The notes: generated by a model from the letters alone, not told the origin. Shown: positions 16,947 through 26,703, counted from the stretch's first letter. The stretch: 64,000 nt of DNA from Paracoccaceae bacterium (GCA_019429405.1 JAHYIZ010000006.1:24357-88356); one strand, 5' to 3'. Made by a program: numbers and translations.

Positions 16947-18839
16947 TTACTTCGCCCAGTCCCAAGGCGTGGTGAACTCGCCCATCTTCGCGGCCAGGGC
17001 GGCGTCATCGACATCGCCCAAGCGGCGCAGATGCGCCACCAGACCACGCTTCTTGTCTTCGGTCACGGTGGCGACGTTTGCGGCAAAGCCCGCCGCCGCA
17101 AGCGTTTCGTTCAGCACACGGGTAATGGCGCGCTTGCGCAGGTCGGGCTTGAAGATCTTGCCGACCCCGGTTTTCGGCAGCTCTGCCATGATCTCGATGT
17201 GCTTGGGAATTGCCGCGCGTTCGTGAATATGGGTGCGCGCATGCTCCATCAACTCGTCTTCGGTAACATCGGCACTCTGCACCAGTTCGACATAGACGCA
17301 GGGCAACTCGCCCGCAAAAGCGTCGGGCTGGCCGATGGCGCCGGCAAAGGCCACCGCCGGATGCGCCATCATCGCCTCTTCGATCTCGGCGGGGTCGATG
17401 TTGTGGCCGCCGCGGATGATCAGGTCTTTCTTGCGCCCGGTGATCCAGAGGTAGCCATCGGCATCAATCCGCCCAAGGTCGCCGGTGCGCAGAAACCGGG
17501 TTTCGGCAAACAGGTCGTGGTTCTTGTCAACCTCGGTATAGGTCGAGCCCTCGAACACACCGGGGTTGGCAATGCAGATTTCGCCCACCTCATCGGTCAC
17601 GCATTCACGAAAGCCGCCGCCGTTTTCCTGCAACAGAATCCGCACATGCGTATGCGGCATCGGAATCCCGACCGAACCGACCTTCTTCTTGCCTTCGACC
17701 GGGTTGACCGAGACAAGGCAGGTCGCCTCGGTAAGGCCATAACCCTCTGAAATCTGCACCCCGGTGGCTTTCTCGAAGCGGTTGTAAAGCTCGACCGGCA
17801 GCGGCGCCGACCCCGACAGCGCGGTTTTCAATGACGAGACATCAGCATTGACCGGGCGCTGCATCAGCGCCGAGATCGCCGTGGGCACGGTGATGAGGAA
17901 GGTCACATGCCAGCGCTCGATCAGCTTCCAGAAGTTGTCGAACACGCCCTCGCCGCGATAGCCCGCAGGGGTCGGGAACACCACATGCGCACCCGAGGCG
18001 ATGGCCGACATCAGAATCGGATAGGCCGCAAAAACGTGGAACAAGGGCAGCGGGCAGATCATCACATCGGTTTCGTCAAACAACAACCGCGCACCGAGCC
18101 AGCCGTTGTAGATCATGCCCGAAACCTTGTGCTGCGCGACCTTCGGCATGCCGGTGGTGCCGCCGGTGTGGAAATAGGCGGCAACCCGGTCTTCGGTGCT
18201 GTCGGCGAAGGTCAGGTTGCCAGCAGGCTGGCGCGCGCATTCGGCGTTAAAATCCTTGATATCGGCCTTGTGTTCCACCGGGTTCTTGGGGCGCACCAGC
18301 GGCACGATCCAGCTTTTCGGCGGCGTCAGGTAGCGGTTGAGATCAACCTCAAGCACGGTCTTCACATTGGGCGCATGCTTCACCGCCTCGGCGGCCTTCT
18401 GCGCCACATCCGACTTTGGAAAGGCTTTCAGCGTGACCAGCACCTTGGCTTTGGTTTCACGCAGAATCGCCGAAATCTGCTCGGGCTCCAACAGCGGGTT
18501 GACCGGGTTCACAATGCCCGCAATCGAGCCCGCGATCAGCGCCACCACGGTTTCGTTGCTGTTGGGCAAAAGGTAGGCAACCGTGTCGCCCTCGCCCACA
18601 CCAAGGCTGCGAAACAGGTTCGCCGCCTGCGTGACGCGGCCCAGCAACTCGGCCCAGGTCAGGGTTTCGGCCTTGTCCTTCGGGCCGGACAAAAGCTGAA
18701 ACGTGCTCGCCGGGCGATTGCCGTGTCGCGCCGCGACATCGGCGATGAACTGATACATCGTCTGCGCGCGCGGGCGGTCTTCCCACGCCTGTTCCTTTTC
18801 AACCGCATCACGGTCGGCAACCGAACCAAATCTCGCCAT
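16947..18839 (-). CDS. Acyl-CoA synthetase (AMP-forming)
   Basis: A 630-residue member of the adenylate-forming superfamily, activating a carboxylic acid to its CoA thioester with ATP. The P-loop-like motif YFHTGGTTGMPK, the core GYGLTEATCLVS, and the hinge TGDLGRIDADGYLWITGRKKDLIIRGG are all present. The C-terminal catalytic Lys is in LPKTGVGKIFKPDLR. The acyl chain cannot be read; length fits medium/long-chain enzymes. GGAGG before ATG 18839 fixes the start. It runs toward the cold shock gene and is preceded by the ABC exporter in the same direction. Confidence 0.87.
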   Translation of the reverse strand: MARFGSVADRDAVEKEQAWEDRPRAQTMYQFIADVAARHGNRPASTFQLLSGPKDKAETLTWAELLGRVTQAANLFRSLGVGEGDTVAYLLPNSNETVVALIAGSIAGIVNPVNPLLEPEQISAILRETKAKVLVTLKAFPKSDVAQKAAEAVKHAPNVKTVLEVDLNRYLTPPKSWIVPLVRPKNPVEHKADIKDFNAECARQPAGNLTFADSTEDRVAAYFHTGGTTGMPKVAQHKVSGMIYNGWLGARLLFDETDVMICPLPLFHVFAAYPILMSAIASGAHVVFPTPAGYRGEGVFDNFWKLIERWHVTFLITVPTAISALMQRPVNADVSSLKTALSGSAPLPVELYNRFEKATGVQISEGYGLTEATCLVSVNPVEGKKKVGSVGIPMPHTHVRILLQENGGGFRECVTDEVGEICIANPGVFEGSTYTEVDKNHDLFAETRFLRTGDLGRIDADGYLWITGRKKDLIIRGGHNIDPAEIEEAMMAHPAVAFAGAIGQPDAFAGELPCVYVELVQSADVTEDELMEHARTHIHERAAIPKHIEIMAELPKTGVGKIFKPDLRKRAITRVLNETLAAAGFAANVATVTEDKKRGLVAHLRRLGDVDDAALAAKMGEFTTPWDWAK

Positions 18840-18951
18840 CTCATTCCTCCCCAAGGGGTCCGTTCCTCGCGAACCTTTGGTGCAGAATGCGTAGAAATGC
18901 GGCGCCCGGCAAGCAAAAGCGCCGCCGGGCACGTCACGTCACATGATCCGA

Positions 18952-20742
18952 TCACTCGATCTCAAGACCGGTGGTGAATTGCAGCCGCGCAAGGCGCGCA
19001 TAAAGCCCGCCTTCGGCCACCAGTGCCTCGTGTGTGCCCTGCGCCACAATGCGGCCTTGGTCAAACACCACGATGCGGTCGGCGCGCTTTACCGTCGCAA
19101 GACGGTGCGCCACGATCACCGTGGTGCGTCCACTCGCCAGCCGCTCTACTGCTGCCTGCACCAGCCCTTCGCTTTCAGAATCGAGCGCGCTCGTCGCCTC
19201 ATCAAGCAACAGCACCGGGGCATCGCGCAAGATCGCGCGCGCAATCGCGATGCGCTGCTTTTGCCCGCCCGACAGCATCACCCCGCGCTCGCCCACATAA
19301 GAATTGTAGCCCTCGGGCAGCGCCATGAGAAAATCGTGCGCGTGCGCCGCACGCGCGGCATCCTCCACATCGGCGTCGCTTGCCTCGGGGCGGCCAAATC
19401 GGATGTTTTCGCGCGCCGTGGTGGCAAAGATTACCGGGTCTTGCGGCACCAGCGCAATGGCGTGGCGGAAATCGGCCCTTGCCAGATCGCGCAGGTCGTA
19501 CCCGTCGAGCGTGACGCGGCCCTGCTCGGGGTCCCAGAACCGCTGGATCAGCTGAATCATCGTGGTCTTGCCCGCGCCTGACGGCCCGACCAGCGCCACC
19601 GTTTCGCCCGGCGCAATCTTCAGCGTCACCGCGTCAAGCGCCGAAGCAGCGGGGCGCGAGGGGTAATGGAAGGTCACATTCTCAAACCCGATCTCGCCGC
19701 ACACCGGGCGCGGCAGCAGCTGCGGGCTGGCGGGGTCGCGCACCGGGTCGTCGGCCCCCAGCAGCTCGGCCAGCCGCTCGGTCGCCCCCGCCGCCCGCTG
19801 AATCTCGCCCCAGATCTCAGAGAGGGCGCCAACCCCGCCCGCGACCATGACCGCATAGATGACAAACTGCACCAGTTCGCCCACCGTCATCACGTTCAGC
19901 CGCACGTCGCGCGCGCCGACCCAAAGCACCCCCACCACGCCCGAGAAGATCAGAAAGATCACGATCACCGTCATCACTGCGCGGGTGGAAATGCGGCGCC
20001 GGGCCGAAACGAAGGATCTTTCGGTCACGTCGGCAAATTCGGCCCGACTTTGCGGCTCATGGGTGAAGGCCTGCACCGTTTGCGCCGACAACAGCGCCTC
20101 GGTGGCCGAGCCTGCCGAATTTGCGATCCAGTCCTGGTTTTCGCGGCCAAGCACCCGCAGGCGGCGCCCCAGCACCACGATCGGCACGATCACCACCGGC
20201 ACCACCAGCAGAACAAGGCCGGAAAGCTTGGCCGAGGTCAGTAGCAGCATCGCCATGCCACCGATCAGAATCATCACATTGCGCAGCGCCACCGACACCG
20301 ACGACCCGATCACAGACAAGATCAGCGTGGTATCGGTGGTGATGCGGCTGATCACCTCGCCGGTCATGATCCGCTCAAAAAACGCCGGGCTCATGCCCAG
20401 CACGCGGTCAAACACCGCCTTGCGGATGTCGGCCACCACCCGCTCACCCAGCCGGGTGACAAGGTAGTAACGCGCGCCCGTGCCCAGTGCCAGCAGCGCG
20501 ATGATGACCAGCGCTGCGGCAAAATACTGATCAAGCAGTTCTGCGCCCGCCTGAAAGCCGTCAACGACCCGGCGCACCGCCACCGGCAAAATCAGGCTGA
20601 TCGAGGCGGTCAGCACCAACGCCAGAAGCGCTGCCAGAACCTGCCCGCCATAGGGCTTCACGAAAGGATAGAGCGCGCGCAGGGCCCCGATCCGCTTGGT
20701 CGTGGGCCGGTCTTCGAGCTGGGTCCGGGGTGCGCGTGCCAT
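18952..20742 (-). CDS. ABC exporter, fused permease and ATPase (MsbA/MdlB-like)
   Basis: A 596-residue half-transporter: a six-helix exporter domain (about residues 20-320) followed by an ATPase. Walker A is GPSGAGKTT, the signature is LSGGQKQR, Walker B is VLLLDEATSALD and the switch His is in VIVAHRLAT. It works as a dimer in the inner membrane, exporting lipids or drugs; substrate unknown. In Rhodobacterales such genes are often annotated as MsbA-like. ATG 20742 follows an AAGGAT ribosome site. Confidence 0.88.
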   Translation of the reverse strand: MARAPRTQLEDRPTTKRIGALRALYPFVKPYGGQVLAALLALVLTASISLILPVAVRRVVDGFQAGAELLDQYFAAALVIIALLALGTGARYYLVTRLGERVVADIRKAVFDRVLGMSPAFFERIMTGEVISRITTDTTLILSVIGSSVSVALRNVMILIGGMAMLLLTSAKLSGLVLLVVPVVIVPIVVLGRRLRVLGRENQDWIANSAGSATEALLSAQTVQAFTHEPQSRAEFADVTERSFVSARRRISTRAVMTVIVIFLIFSGVVGVLWVGARDVRLNVMTVGELVQFVIYAVMVAGGVGALSEIWGEIQRAAGATERLAELLGADDPVRDPASPQLLPRPVCGEIGFENVTFHYPSRPAASALDAVTLKIAPGETVALVGPSGAGKTTMIQLIQRFWDPEQGRVTLDGYDLRDLARADFRHAIALVPQDPVIFATTARENIRFGRPEASDADVEDAARAAHAHDFLMALPEGYNSYVGERGVMLSGGQKQRIAIARAILRDAPVLLLDEATSALDSESEGLVQAAVERLASGRTTVIVAHRLATVKRADRIVVFDQGRIVAQGTHEALVAEGGLYARLARLQFTTGLEIE

Positions 20743-20899
20743 CAAGATATCCTTTTTGCCTTGCGGCGATCTATGCGCCGCGACGCCTCGGGGCAAGTGC
20801 GGATCGCTCGTAAGCCCGTCTCCGTCTGCCCCTGCCGCACGGTCACATGGCCGCCGCAGCCAACCTGCGCAGTCTTTGCCGCCCCGTCAGGCCCCGGCG

Positions 20900-20962
20900 T
20901 CTTCAACGCCCAAATCCCCCATGGGCAAGGCCCGAAACAGGCCGAGGGTGCGGCCCCCCCTG
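20900..20962 (+). repeat. Dispersed double-hairpin element beside tRNA-Leu
   Basis: GTCTTCAACGCCCAAATCCCCC is followed by a GGCCCGAAACAGGCC-type hairpin and a GGGTGCGGCCCCCCC segment. Word order matches the copies at 6.3, 21.95 and 51.0 kb. It sits 6 bp from the tRNA CCA end on the opposite orientation. Confidence 0.55.
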
Positions 20963-20968
20963 TTGGTC

Positions 20969-21054
20969 TGGTGCGGGCGGCCGGACTCGAACCGGCATGG
21001 GCTTGCGCCCGAGGGATTTTAAGTCCCATGCGTCTACCATTCCGCCACGCCCGC
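20969..21054 (-). tRNA. tRNA-Leu (anticodon UAA)
   Basis: Reading the minus strand, an 86-nt class II tRNA folds with acceptor stem GCGGGCG/CGCCCGC, discriminator A and an encoded CCA end. The D arm is GCGGAATGGTAGACGC. The anticodon loop CTTAAAA lies between GGGA and TCCC. The long variable arm is CGGGCGCAAGCCC and the T arm is GCCGG-TTCGAGT-CCGGC. The long variable arm and UAA anticodon identify leucine, decoding UUA/UUG. The outermost anticodon-stem pair appears to be a U-U mismatch. Confidence 0.96.
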
Positions 21055-21206
21055 GCGAAACGGGGCGCTTGCGCCCCGGCCCCATGGCTAATCGCTTCGT
21101 GCCGGGGCGGCAAGAGGGGGCACCCCGGCGGCGCCTTTGCGCCCTGCGCTGGCGGCGGGGCACCACCGATCTTGAGAACGTTTCGCAAACATACTACCCT
21201 TCCCCC

Positions 21207-21833
21207 ATGCCGACTCGCACCGCCCTACCGCCCCACGCCCCGCCACCTGCGGCCCCGCCGCCGCACGCCCCGCCGATATTGGCGCGGGCGCGCCCTGCGC
21301 TGGCCCTGGGGCCGGGGGCCGAGTTCGCGCGCGGCCGGGTGCACGAGCTTTGCGGCCCGGCGCGGCGCACGCTGGCGCTGCTGCTGGCGGGCAGGCTGGA
21401 AGGGGCGGTGCTCTGGATCGCGCCCGATACGGGCGCGCGCGCACTTAACCCCGCAGGCATGGCCGGGCTTTGCGCGCCCGAGCGGCTCATCATCGCCGCC
21501 GCCCAACCTGACCGCAAGGTGCTCTGGTGCCTTGAAGAGGCACTCTGCAGCGGCGCGGTGCCGCTGGTGGTGGCCGAACTGGCCGCCCCCCCCGGCCTCA
21601 CGCCCATGCGGCGGCTGCAACTGGCCGCCGAGGCCAGCGGCCGCACGCCCACCGGCCTGATCCTGACCCCCGAGGCGGGCGGCGCGCCCGGTGCCGAAAG
21701 CCGCTGGCACCTCGCCGCCGCCCATACCGAGGGCCACACCCGCTGGTTGCTCGAGCGCCGCCGCGCCCGCATGGCCCCCCCCGCCGCATGGCTGCTGGAA
21801 CCCGGCAGCGCCGCCCCGGTGCTGACCCCGTAG
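21207..21833 (+). CDS. ImuA-like (RecA/SulA-related) protein
   Basis: A 208-residue protein whose core resembles ImuA proteins of alphaproteobacteria. It has a Pro-rich N-terminus, then GAEFARGRVHELCGPARRTLALLLAGRL, a strand VLWIAPD, and a segment LYAPG-like ALNPAGMAGLCAPERLIIAAAQ. A KVLWCLEEALCSGAVPLVVAEL stretch typical of the family and RRLQLAAEASGRTPTGLIL follow. No Walker A Lys is evident, as usual for ImuA. In other genomes imuA lies with imuB and dnaE2 as a damage-inducible mutagenesis cassette; here neither follows. Assignment is by pattern memory and needs a profile search. Start ATG 21207 lacks a strong ribosome site. Confidence 0.55.
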   Translation: MPTRTALPPHAPPPAAPPPHAPPILARARPALALGPGAEFARGRVHELCGPARRTLALLLAGRLEGAVLWIAPDTGARALNPAGMAGLCAPERLIIAAAQPDRKVLWCLEEALCSGAVPLVVAELAAPPGLTPMRRLQLAAEASGRTPTGLILTPEAGGAPGAESRWHLAAAHTEGHTRWLLERRRARMAPPAAWLLEPGSAAPVLTP

Positions 21834-21946
21834 GCCTGGCCAGGGGGCTAAAGGGTCCGGCACGGCTGCCCCGACCCTGCCCCCCGCGTGACCGCAAAAG
21901 CCAGCGGATAGCGCCACCCCCTGCCAACGCGTCTCGACCGCCCCCT

Positions 21947-22011
21947 TCTTCTTTGCAAAAATACCCAAGGGGGAAAGCCCGGAACGGGCTTGGGGGGCGG
22001 CGCCCCCCTGC
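21947..22011 (+). repeat. Dispersed double-hairpin element after the ImuA-like gene
   Basis: TTCTTTGCAAAAATACCC is followed by AGCCCGGAACGGGCT and GGGGGGCGGCGCCCCCC, the same two hairpins in the same order as near 6.3 and 51.0 kb. It lies in the 294-bp gap before the MFS gene, which otherwise shows nothing recognisable. Confidence 0.65.
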
Positions 22012-22127
22012 CCCGTCCGCCGCAGGCGTGCCCGCTTGCCCCCGCAGCACCACACCCACGCCCCCCAAATCCGCCCACCCGCACAATCACCCTTTCGCGC
22101 CCTGCGCGCCGCAGCTAGCGTCGCGCC

Positions 22128-23348
22128 ATGCGCCTGCTCATCTCGTTCACGGCGCTGTTCCTCTCGGTGATCTTCGTCCAGCTTGGCTCGGGCGCGGTGG
22201 CGCCGCTCGATGCTATTTCCGGCCTTGGCCACGGCTTTTCCAAGGCTGAGGTCGGCATGCTCGGCTCGGCGCAATTCGTCGGCTTCTTCGTCGGCTGCTG
22301 GTGGGCGCCGCGAATGCTGGGCACGGTAGGCCACGCCCGCGCTTTTGCTGCGTTTTCGGCGATGGGCACCATCGGCATCGCGGCGCACATGATGCTGGTC
22401 AATCCGCTCGCCTGGTCAGCCATGCGCATGCTCACCGGGCTTTCGGTGGCGGGCTGTTACACCATCATCGAGACCTGGCTGCAAGCCAGCGTCACCAATG
22501 AAACCCGGGGCCGCGCAAGTGGCGTCTACCGCGTCGTCGATGTGGGCGCCTCGCTTGGCGCGCAGCTGATGATTGGGGTGCTGACGCCGTCAAGCTACGC
22601 CAGCTACAACCTGCTGGCGATCCTGTGCTGCGCCGCGCTGTTGCCGCTGGCGCTGACCCGCACCCGCGAACCCGAAACACCGCAGGCGCCGCGCCTGCGC
22701 CCCGCGATGGCCTGGGCACGTTCGCCGCTGGCGGCGGCGGGGGTGGTGGTGACCGGTATTACCGGCGCCGCCTTTCGCTTTGTCGGCCCGGTCTATGCCA
22801 TCGAGGTGGGGCTGGCGCTCGACCAGATCGCGGTGTTTCTGGCGGTCTATGTGCTCGGCGGCTGGTTTGCGCAACTGCCGGTGGGCTGGCTCGCCGACCG
22901 TTACGACCGCCGCTGGGTGCTGATCTGGCTGTCGGTTGCCTCCATCGTGGCCTCGGCGCTGACAGTGGCGCTGGCCGGTTCGGGCAGCATGGCCATTTAC
23001 CTCGCCGCCGGTTTCTTCGGCTTTGCCACACTGCCGATCTATTCGATCTCGTCGGCGCACGCGCATGACCACGCCACCGCATCCGAACGGGTCGAGCTTT
23101 CGGCGGCGCTGCTGTTTCTCTACGCGATCGGCGCCATCGCCTCGCCCGTGCTGGCCTCGCTGCTGATCGAGGGTTTCGGCCCAGCGTCGATGTTCTGGGC
23201 GATTGCGCTGGTGCATCTGGTGCTGGCGGTGTTCGGCCTCTGGCGCATGGCGCTGCGCCCCGGTCCGCGCCGCCGCCGCCCCTACACATGGATGCCGCGC
23301 ACCTCGTTCATCGTGGGTCGGCTGTTCGGGCGCGGCCGCGACGATTGA
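22128..23348 (+). CDS. MFS transporter (YcaD-like)
   Basis: A 406-residue polytopic protein with about 12 hydrophobic segments. The between-helix-2-and-3 region (VGCWWAPRMLGTVGHARAF), a helix 4 with GLSVAGCYTIIETWL and a VNxETRGRASGVYRVVDVG-like loop point to the YcaD/major facilitator type. The second half has GWLADRYDRRWVL, the duplicated MFS loop motif. Substrate unknown. It ends in an Arg-rich cytoplasmic tail. The SDR gene follows after 67 bp. Confidence 0.82.
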   Translation: MRLLISFTALFLSVIFVQLGSGAVAPLDAISGLGHGFSKAEVGMLGSAQFVGFFVGCWWAPRMLGTVGHARAFAAFSAMGTIGIAAHMMLVNPLAWSAMRMLTGLSVAGCYTIIETWLQASVTNETRGRASGVYRVVDVGASLGAQLMIGVLTPSSYASYNLLAILCCAALLPLALTRTREPETPQAPRLRPAMAWARSPLAAAGVVVTGITGAAFRFVGPVYAIEVGLALDQIAVFLAVYVLGGWFAQLPVGWLADRYDRRWVLIWLSVASIVASALTVALAGSGSMAIYLAAGFFGFATLPIYSISSAHAHDHATASERVELSAALLFLYAIGAIASPVLASLLIEGFGPASMFWAIALVHLVLAVFGLWRMALRPGPRRRRPYTWMPRTSFIVGRLFGRGRDD

Positions 23349-23415
23349 CCCTTACCCCGCGCCTTGCGCGCCCCCATATTCCGCGTGGTGCATCAAGAAA
23401 CCAACGGAGGTCACA

Positions 23416-24169
23416 ATGGATATTCGTTTTTGATGGCAAGGTGGCACTGGTCACCGGCGCGGGTTCCGGCATCGGGGCGGCGATTGCGCGCGAACTCGCG
23501 GCATCAGGGGCCAAGGTCGCGGTTAGCGATATCGACCGCGCCGCAGCCGACGCCGTGGTGGCCGAGATCGCCACTGCGGGCGGCACTGCGGCGGCTTTCA
23601 CCTGCAACGTTGCCAGCGCTGGCGCGGTGGCCGAGATGACGACGGCGGTGGTGGCGCGCTTTGGCGGGCTCAATCTCGTGGTCAACAATGCCGGTATCGG
23701 CGGCCCGAGCGCGCCCGTGGGCGATTACCCGCTTGATGGCTGGCGGCAGGTGATGGGCGTCAACCTCGACGGCGTCTTCTACGGCATGCGCGCAGCACTG
23801 CCGCATCTGGTTGCGACGGGCGGCGGCGCCATTGTCAACATCGCCTCGATCCTTGGCTCGGTGGGCTTTGCCAATGCCCCCGCCTATGTCGCGGCCAAAC
23901 ACGCGCTGGTCGGGCTGACGAAGAACGCGGCGCTCGAATATGCCACCGCCGGGGTGCGCGTCAACGCCGTAGGGCCGGGCTTCATTCGCACGCCGCTGCT
24001 CGAACTGCTGCCCCCCGAGGCGCTTGACGGCATCGCCGCCATGCACGCGCTCAAACGGCTCGGCACCGCCGAAGATGTCGCGGCGCTGGTGCTGTTCCTG
24101 CTTTCCGATCAGGCGAGCTTCATCACCGGGTCGTATCATCTGGTCGATGGCGGCTATACCGCGCAATGA
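23416..24169 (+). CDS. SDR-family oxidoreductase with an apparent +1 frameshift near the start
   Basis: Short-chain dehydrogenase/reductase of about 250 residues. Features are the cofactor motif TGAGSGIG (just after the start), the NNAG motif, catalytic Ser in NIASILGSVG, YVAAK (Tyr and Lys), and the C-terminal GSYHLVDGGYTAQ. The expected start is ATG 23416, seven bases after CGGAGG, giving MDIRF; but then comes TGA at 23431. Removing one T from the five-T run 23427-23431 restores MDIRFDGKVALVTGAGSG. Either the run is a sequencing/assembly error, the gene is damaged, or a UUU-UGA slip is used. No alternative in-frame start with a ribosome site exists. Substrate unknown. Confidence 0.75.
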
Positions 24170-24254
24170 ACGATGCAAGGCCAGCGGGCAAACCCTCTGG
24201 CCTTGCCCGCACAAGGGCTGTAAACCGCGCTGAAACGGCAACGGAAGGCGCGCG

Positions 24255-25997
24255 ATGGCCCCGATACGCAAACGGCATCTGATCACCTCGGCAATTCCCT
24301 ACATCAACGGCATCAAGCACCTGGGCAACCTCGTCGGCAGCCAGTTGCCCGCCGATCTTTACGCCCGCTACCTGCGGGCGCGTGGGCATGAGGTGATGTT
24401 CATCTGCGCCACCGACGAACACGGCACCCCGGCCGAGCTTGCCGCCGCCAAGGCGGGCAAACCGGTGGCGCAATACTGCGCCGAAATGCATGGCGTGCAG
24501 GCCGATCTTGCGCGCGGCTTTCGCCTTTCGTTCGACCATTTCGGGCGGTCTTCCAGCCCGCGCAACCACGCGCTGACGCAGTATTTCGCCCGCACTCTGG
24601 GCGAACAGGGGCTGATCTCGGAAGTCGCTGAAAAACAGGTCTTCTCGGTCGATGACAACCGCTTTCTGCCCGACCGCTACATCGAGGGCACCTGCCCCAA
24701 TTGCGGCTATGAACGCGCGCGCGGCGATCAGTGCGAAAACTGCACCAAGCAGCTTGACCCCACCGACCTTCTCAACCCGCGCTCGGCCATTTCCGGGTCG
24801 ACCCGGCTTGAGGTGCGCGAAACCAAGCACCTCTACCTGCGCCAGCGCAGCCTGAAAGGCGAGATCGCCGCCTGGATCGACAGCAAGACCGACTGGCCGC
24901 TGCTGACCACCTCGATTGCGAAAAAGTGGCTGAACGACGGCGAGGGCCTGCAAGACCGCGGCATCACCCGCGATCTGCACTGGGGCGTGCCCGCGCAGTT
25001 TGAAGGCGCGCCGTGGGCCGGCATGGACGGCAAGGTCTTTTACGTCTGGTTCGACGCACCCATCGAATACATCGGCGCAACCGCCGAATGGGCCGACGCC
25101 ACCGGGCAAGATGATGCTGCGTGGCAACGCTGGTGGCGCACCGACAAGGGCGCGGCTGACGTGACCTATACCGAGTTCATGGGCAAGGATAACGTGCCCT
25201 TCCACACGCTCTCGTTCCCCGCCACGATCATCGGCGCCAACCGCGCCGGTGCGGCGCAGTGGAAGCTGGTCGACTATATCAAGTCGTTCAACTACCTCAA
25301 CTATGATGGCGGCCAGTTTTCCACCAGCCAGGGTCGCGGCGTGTTCATGGATCAGGCGCTCAGCCTGCTGCCCGCCGATTACTGGCGCTGGTGGCTCTTG
25401 TCCCACGCCCCCGAAAGTGCCGACAGCGAGTTTACCTGGGAGAATTTCCAGCAAAGCGTGAACAAGGATCTGGCCGATGTGCTGGGCAACTTCGTTTCCC
25501 GCATCACCAAGTTCTGCCGCGGCAAGTTCGGCGAGGCGGTGCCCGAGGGCGGCAGCTACGGCCCGCAGGAACAGGCGCTGATCGCTGCCGTCACCGAAGG
25601 CGTGGCCAGCTATCAGGCATCGATGGATGCCATGTCGGTGCGCCGCGCGGCACAAGACCTGCGCGCGCTCTGGGTGCTCGGCAACGAATACCTGCAATCG
25701 GCAGCGCCCTGGACGGTGTTCAAAACAAACCCGGCGCAAGCCGCCGCGCAAACCCGCCTGTCGCTGAACCTGGTGCGGCTATACGCGGTGCTCTCGGAAC
25801 CCTTCATCCCCGATGCCGCCGCCTCGATGCTGGCGGGCATGCAAACCGACAACCGCGACTGGCCCGAAGATGTGGCCGAAGCCCTCGCCGCGCTGCCCCC
25901 CGGCCATGCCTTCACCACGCCCGAGGTGCTCTTTCGCAAAATCGCCGACGAAGAGCGCGAAGACTGGCAGAAGCGGTTTTCGGGCATCCGAAGCTAA
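24255..25997 (+). CDS. metG: Methionyl-tRNA synthetase
   Basis: Class I synthetase of 580 residues. The HIGH-type motif is in [16 protein letters not shown]. The zinc knuckle is [17 protein letters not shown] (about residues 146-162). The KMSKS-equivalent loop reads QFSTSQGRG rather than KFSKS or KMSKS, a variant seen here with Gln at the first position and Thr at the fourth. The anticodon-binding helical domain follows ([28 protein letters not shown]). No C-terminal tRNA-binding EMAP-like domain is present. GGAAGG precedes ATG 24255. Confidence 0.95.
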   Translation: MAPIRKRHLITSAIPYINGIKHLGNLVGSQLPADLYARYLRARGHEVMFICATDEHGTPAELAAAKAGKPVAQYCAEMHGVQADLARGFRLSFDHFGRSSSPRNHALTQYFARTLGEQGLISEVAEKQVFSVDDNRFLPDRYIEGTCPNCGYERARGDQCENCTKQLDPTDLLNPRSAISGSTRLEVRETKHLYLRQRSLKGEIAAWIDSKTDWPLLTTSIAKKWLNDGEGLQDRGITRDLHWGVPAQFEGAPWAGMDGKVFYVWFDAPIEYIGATAEWADATGQDDAAWQRWWRTDKGAADVTYTEFMGKDNVPFHTLSFPATIIGANRAGAAQWKLVDYIKSFNYLNYDGGQFSTSQGRGVFMDQALSLLPADYWRWWLLSHAPESADSEFTWENFQQSVNKDLADVLGNFVSRITKFCRGKFGEAVPEGGSYGPQEQALIAAVTEGVASYQASMDAMSVRRAAQDLRALWVLGNEYLQSAAPWTVFKTNPAQAAAQTRLSLNLVRLYAVLSEPFIPDAAASMLAGMQTDNRDWPEDVAEALAALPPGHAFTTPEVLFRKIADEEREDWQKRFSGIRS

Positions 25998-26129
25998 GCC
26001 GGGGGTTTTGCACCCCCGGACCCCCGCAGGGTATTTATGCGAAAGAGAAGCCGCTAGACGCGGCCTCGCCTTGACATCTTCATCGCGCAAATACCCTCGG
26101 GGGGTCCGGGGGGCAGACAGCCCCCCGGC
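25998..26129. repeat. Two facing copies of the dispersed hairpin element between metG and csp
   Basis: Directly after the metG stop is GCCGGGGGTTTTGCACCCCCGG, then a minus-oriented GGGTATTT. About 40 bp on, a plus-oriented copy CATCTTCATCGCGCAAATACCC leads to CCGGGGGGC-AGACA-GCCCCCCGG. The copies face each other and could form one very long hairpin, ending both convergent messages. Confidence 0.65.
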
Positions 26130-26142
26130 TTTGTGCAAACGA

Positions 26143-26172
26143 AAACGGGGCGGGCTTTCGCCCACCCCGTTT
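26143..26172 (-). terminator. Intrinsic terminator of the second cold shock gene
   Basis: AAACGGGGTGGGC and GCCCGCCCCGTTT pair around GAAA, then TTCGTTT on the minus strand, 20 bp after the csp stop. Confidence 0.8.
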
Positions 26173-26192
26173 CAATCCGTCAGTGCCCGAAA

Positions 26193-26399
26193 TCAGGCCA
26201 GCGCGAGGTTGGTGGCCGATTCACGGCCGTCGCGGCTGGTTTCGATGTCGAAGGTCACTTTCTGACCGTCATTCAGCGCACGGATGCCGGCGCGCTCAAC
26301 GGCCGAAATGTGCACGAACACGTCCTTGTTGCCGCCATCGGGGGCAATAAAACCGAAACCTTTGGTGGTGTTGAACCATTTCACGGAGCCAGTAGCCAT
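26193..26399 (-). CDS. Cold shock protein, CspA family (second copy)
   Basis: A 68-residue cold-shock domain with [11 protein letters not shown] and VFVHIS nucleic-acid-binding motifs. The first 23 residues are nearly identical to the protein at 16668-16874 ([10 protein letters not shown] versus MATGTVKWFN). The C-terminal third differs, so the two are paralogues rather than a recent duplication. AAGGAG before ATG 26399 fixes the start. Convergent with metG, divergent from the arginase gene. Confidence 0.93.
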   Translation of the reverse strand: MATGSVKWFNTTKGFGFIAPDGGNKDVFVHISAVERAGIRALNDGQKVTFDIETSRDGRESATNLALA

Positions 26400-26703
26400 C
26401 GTGATATCTCCTTCAAAATGCCACCCACACAATTGCGGCGGCCCGGCTCAGTCAGTGCAGAATCGAAAGACTGGCCGATGAAGGTTACAGTGTCGATCAG
26501 ATAACATCGCCCGGCACATATGGGCGAGGTGCTGCGAAAACTCAAGGGGTTTACGCACACCGCCGCAAAATCGCGTCAGCTGGCCCGATCCGCCAGATTG
26601 GCACATTCGCCCGCCGTATCGCCCGGTCTGACCCGGATTTTGCCGCGTAAACCGGCTTTTCTCTGGCAGTCTTTGCGGCCATGCTGCGGCAAAGGGGAAC
26701 ATC
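26400..26703. other. 304-bp divergent intergenic region between csp and the arginase gene
   Basis: It must contain the csp promoter and its 5' leader (leftward) and the arginase promoter (rightward). Short A+T-richer stretches lie at about 26476-26525. I see no convincing -35/-10 pair, operator or RNA structure. Confidence 0.5.
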
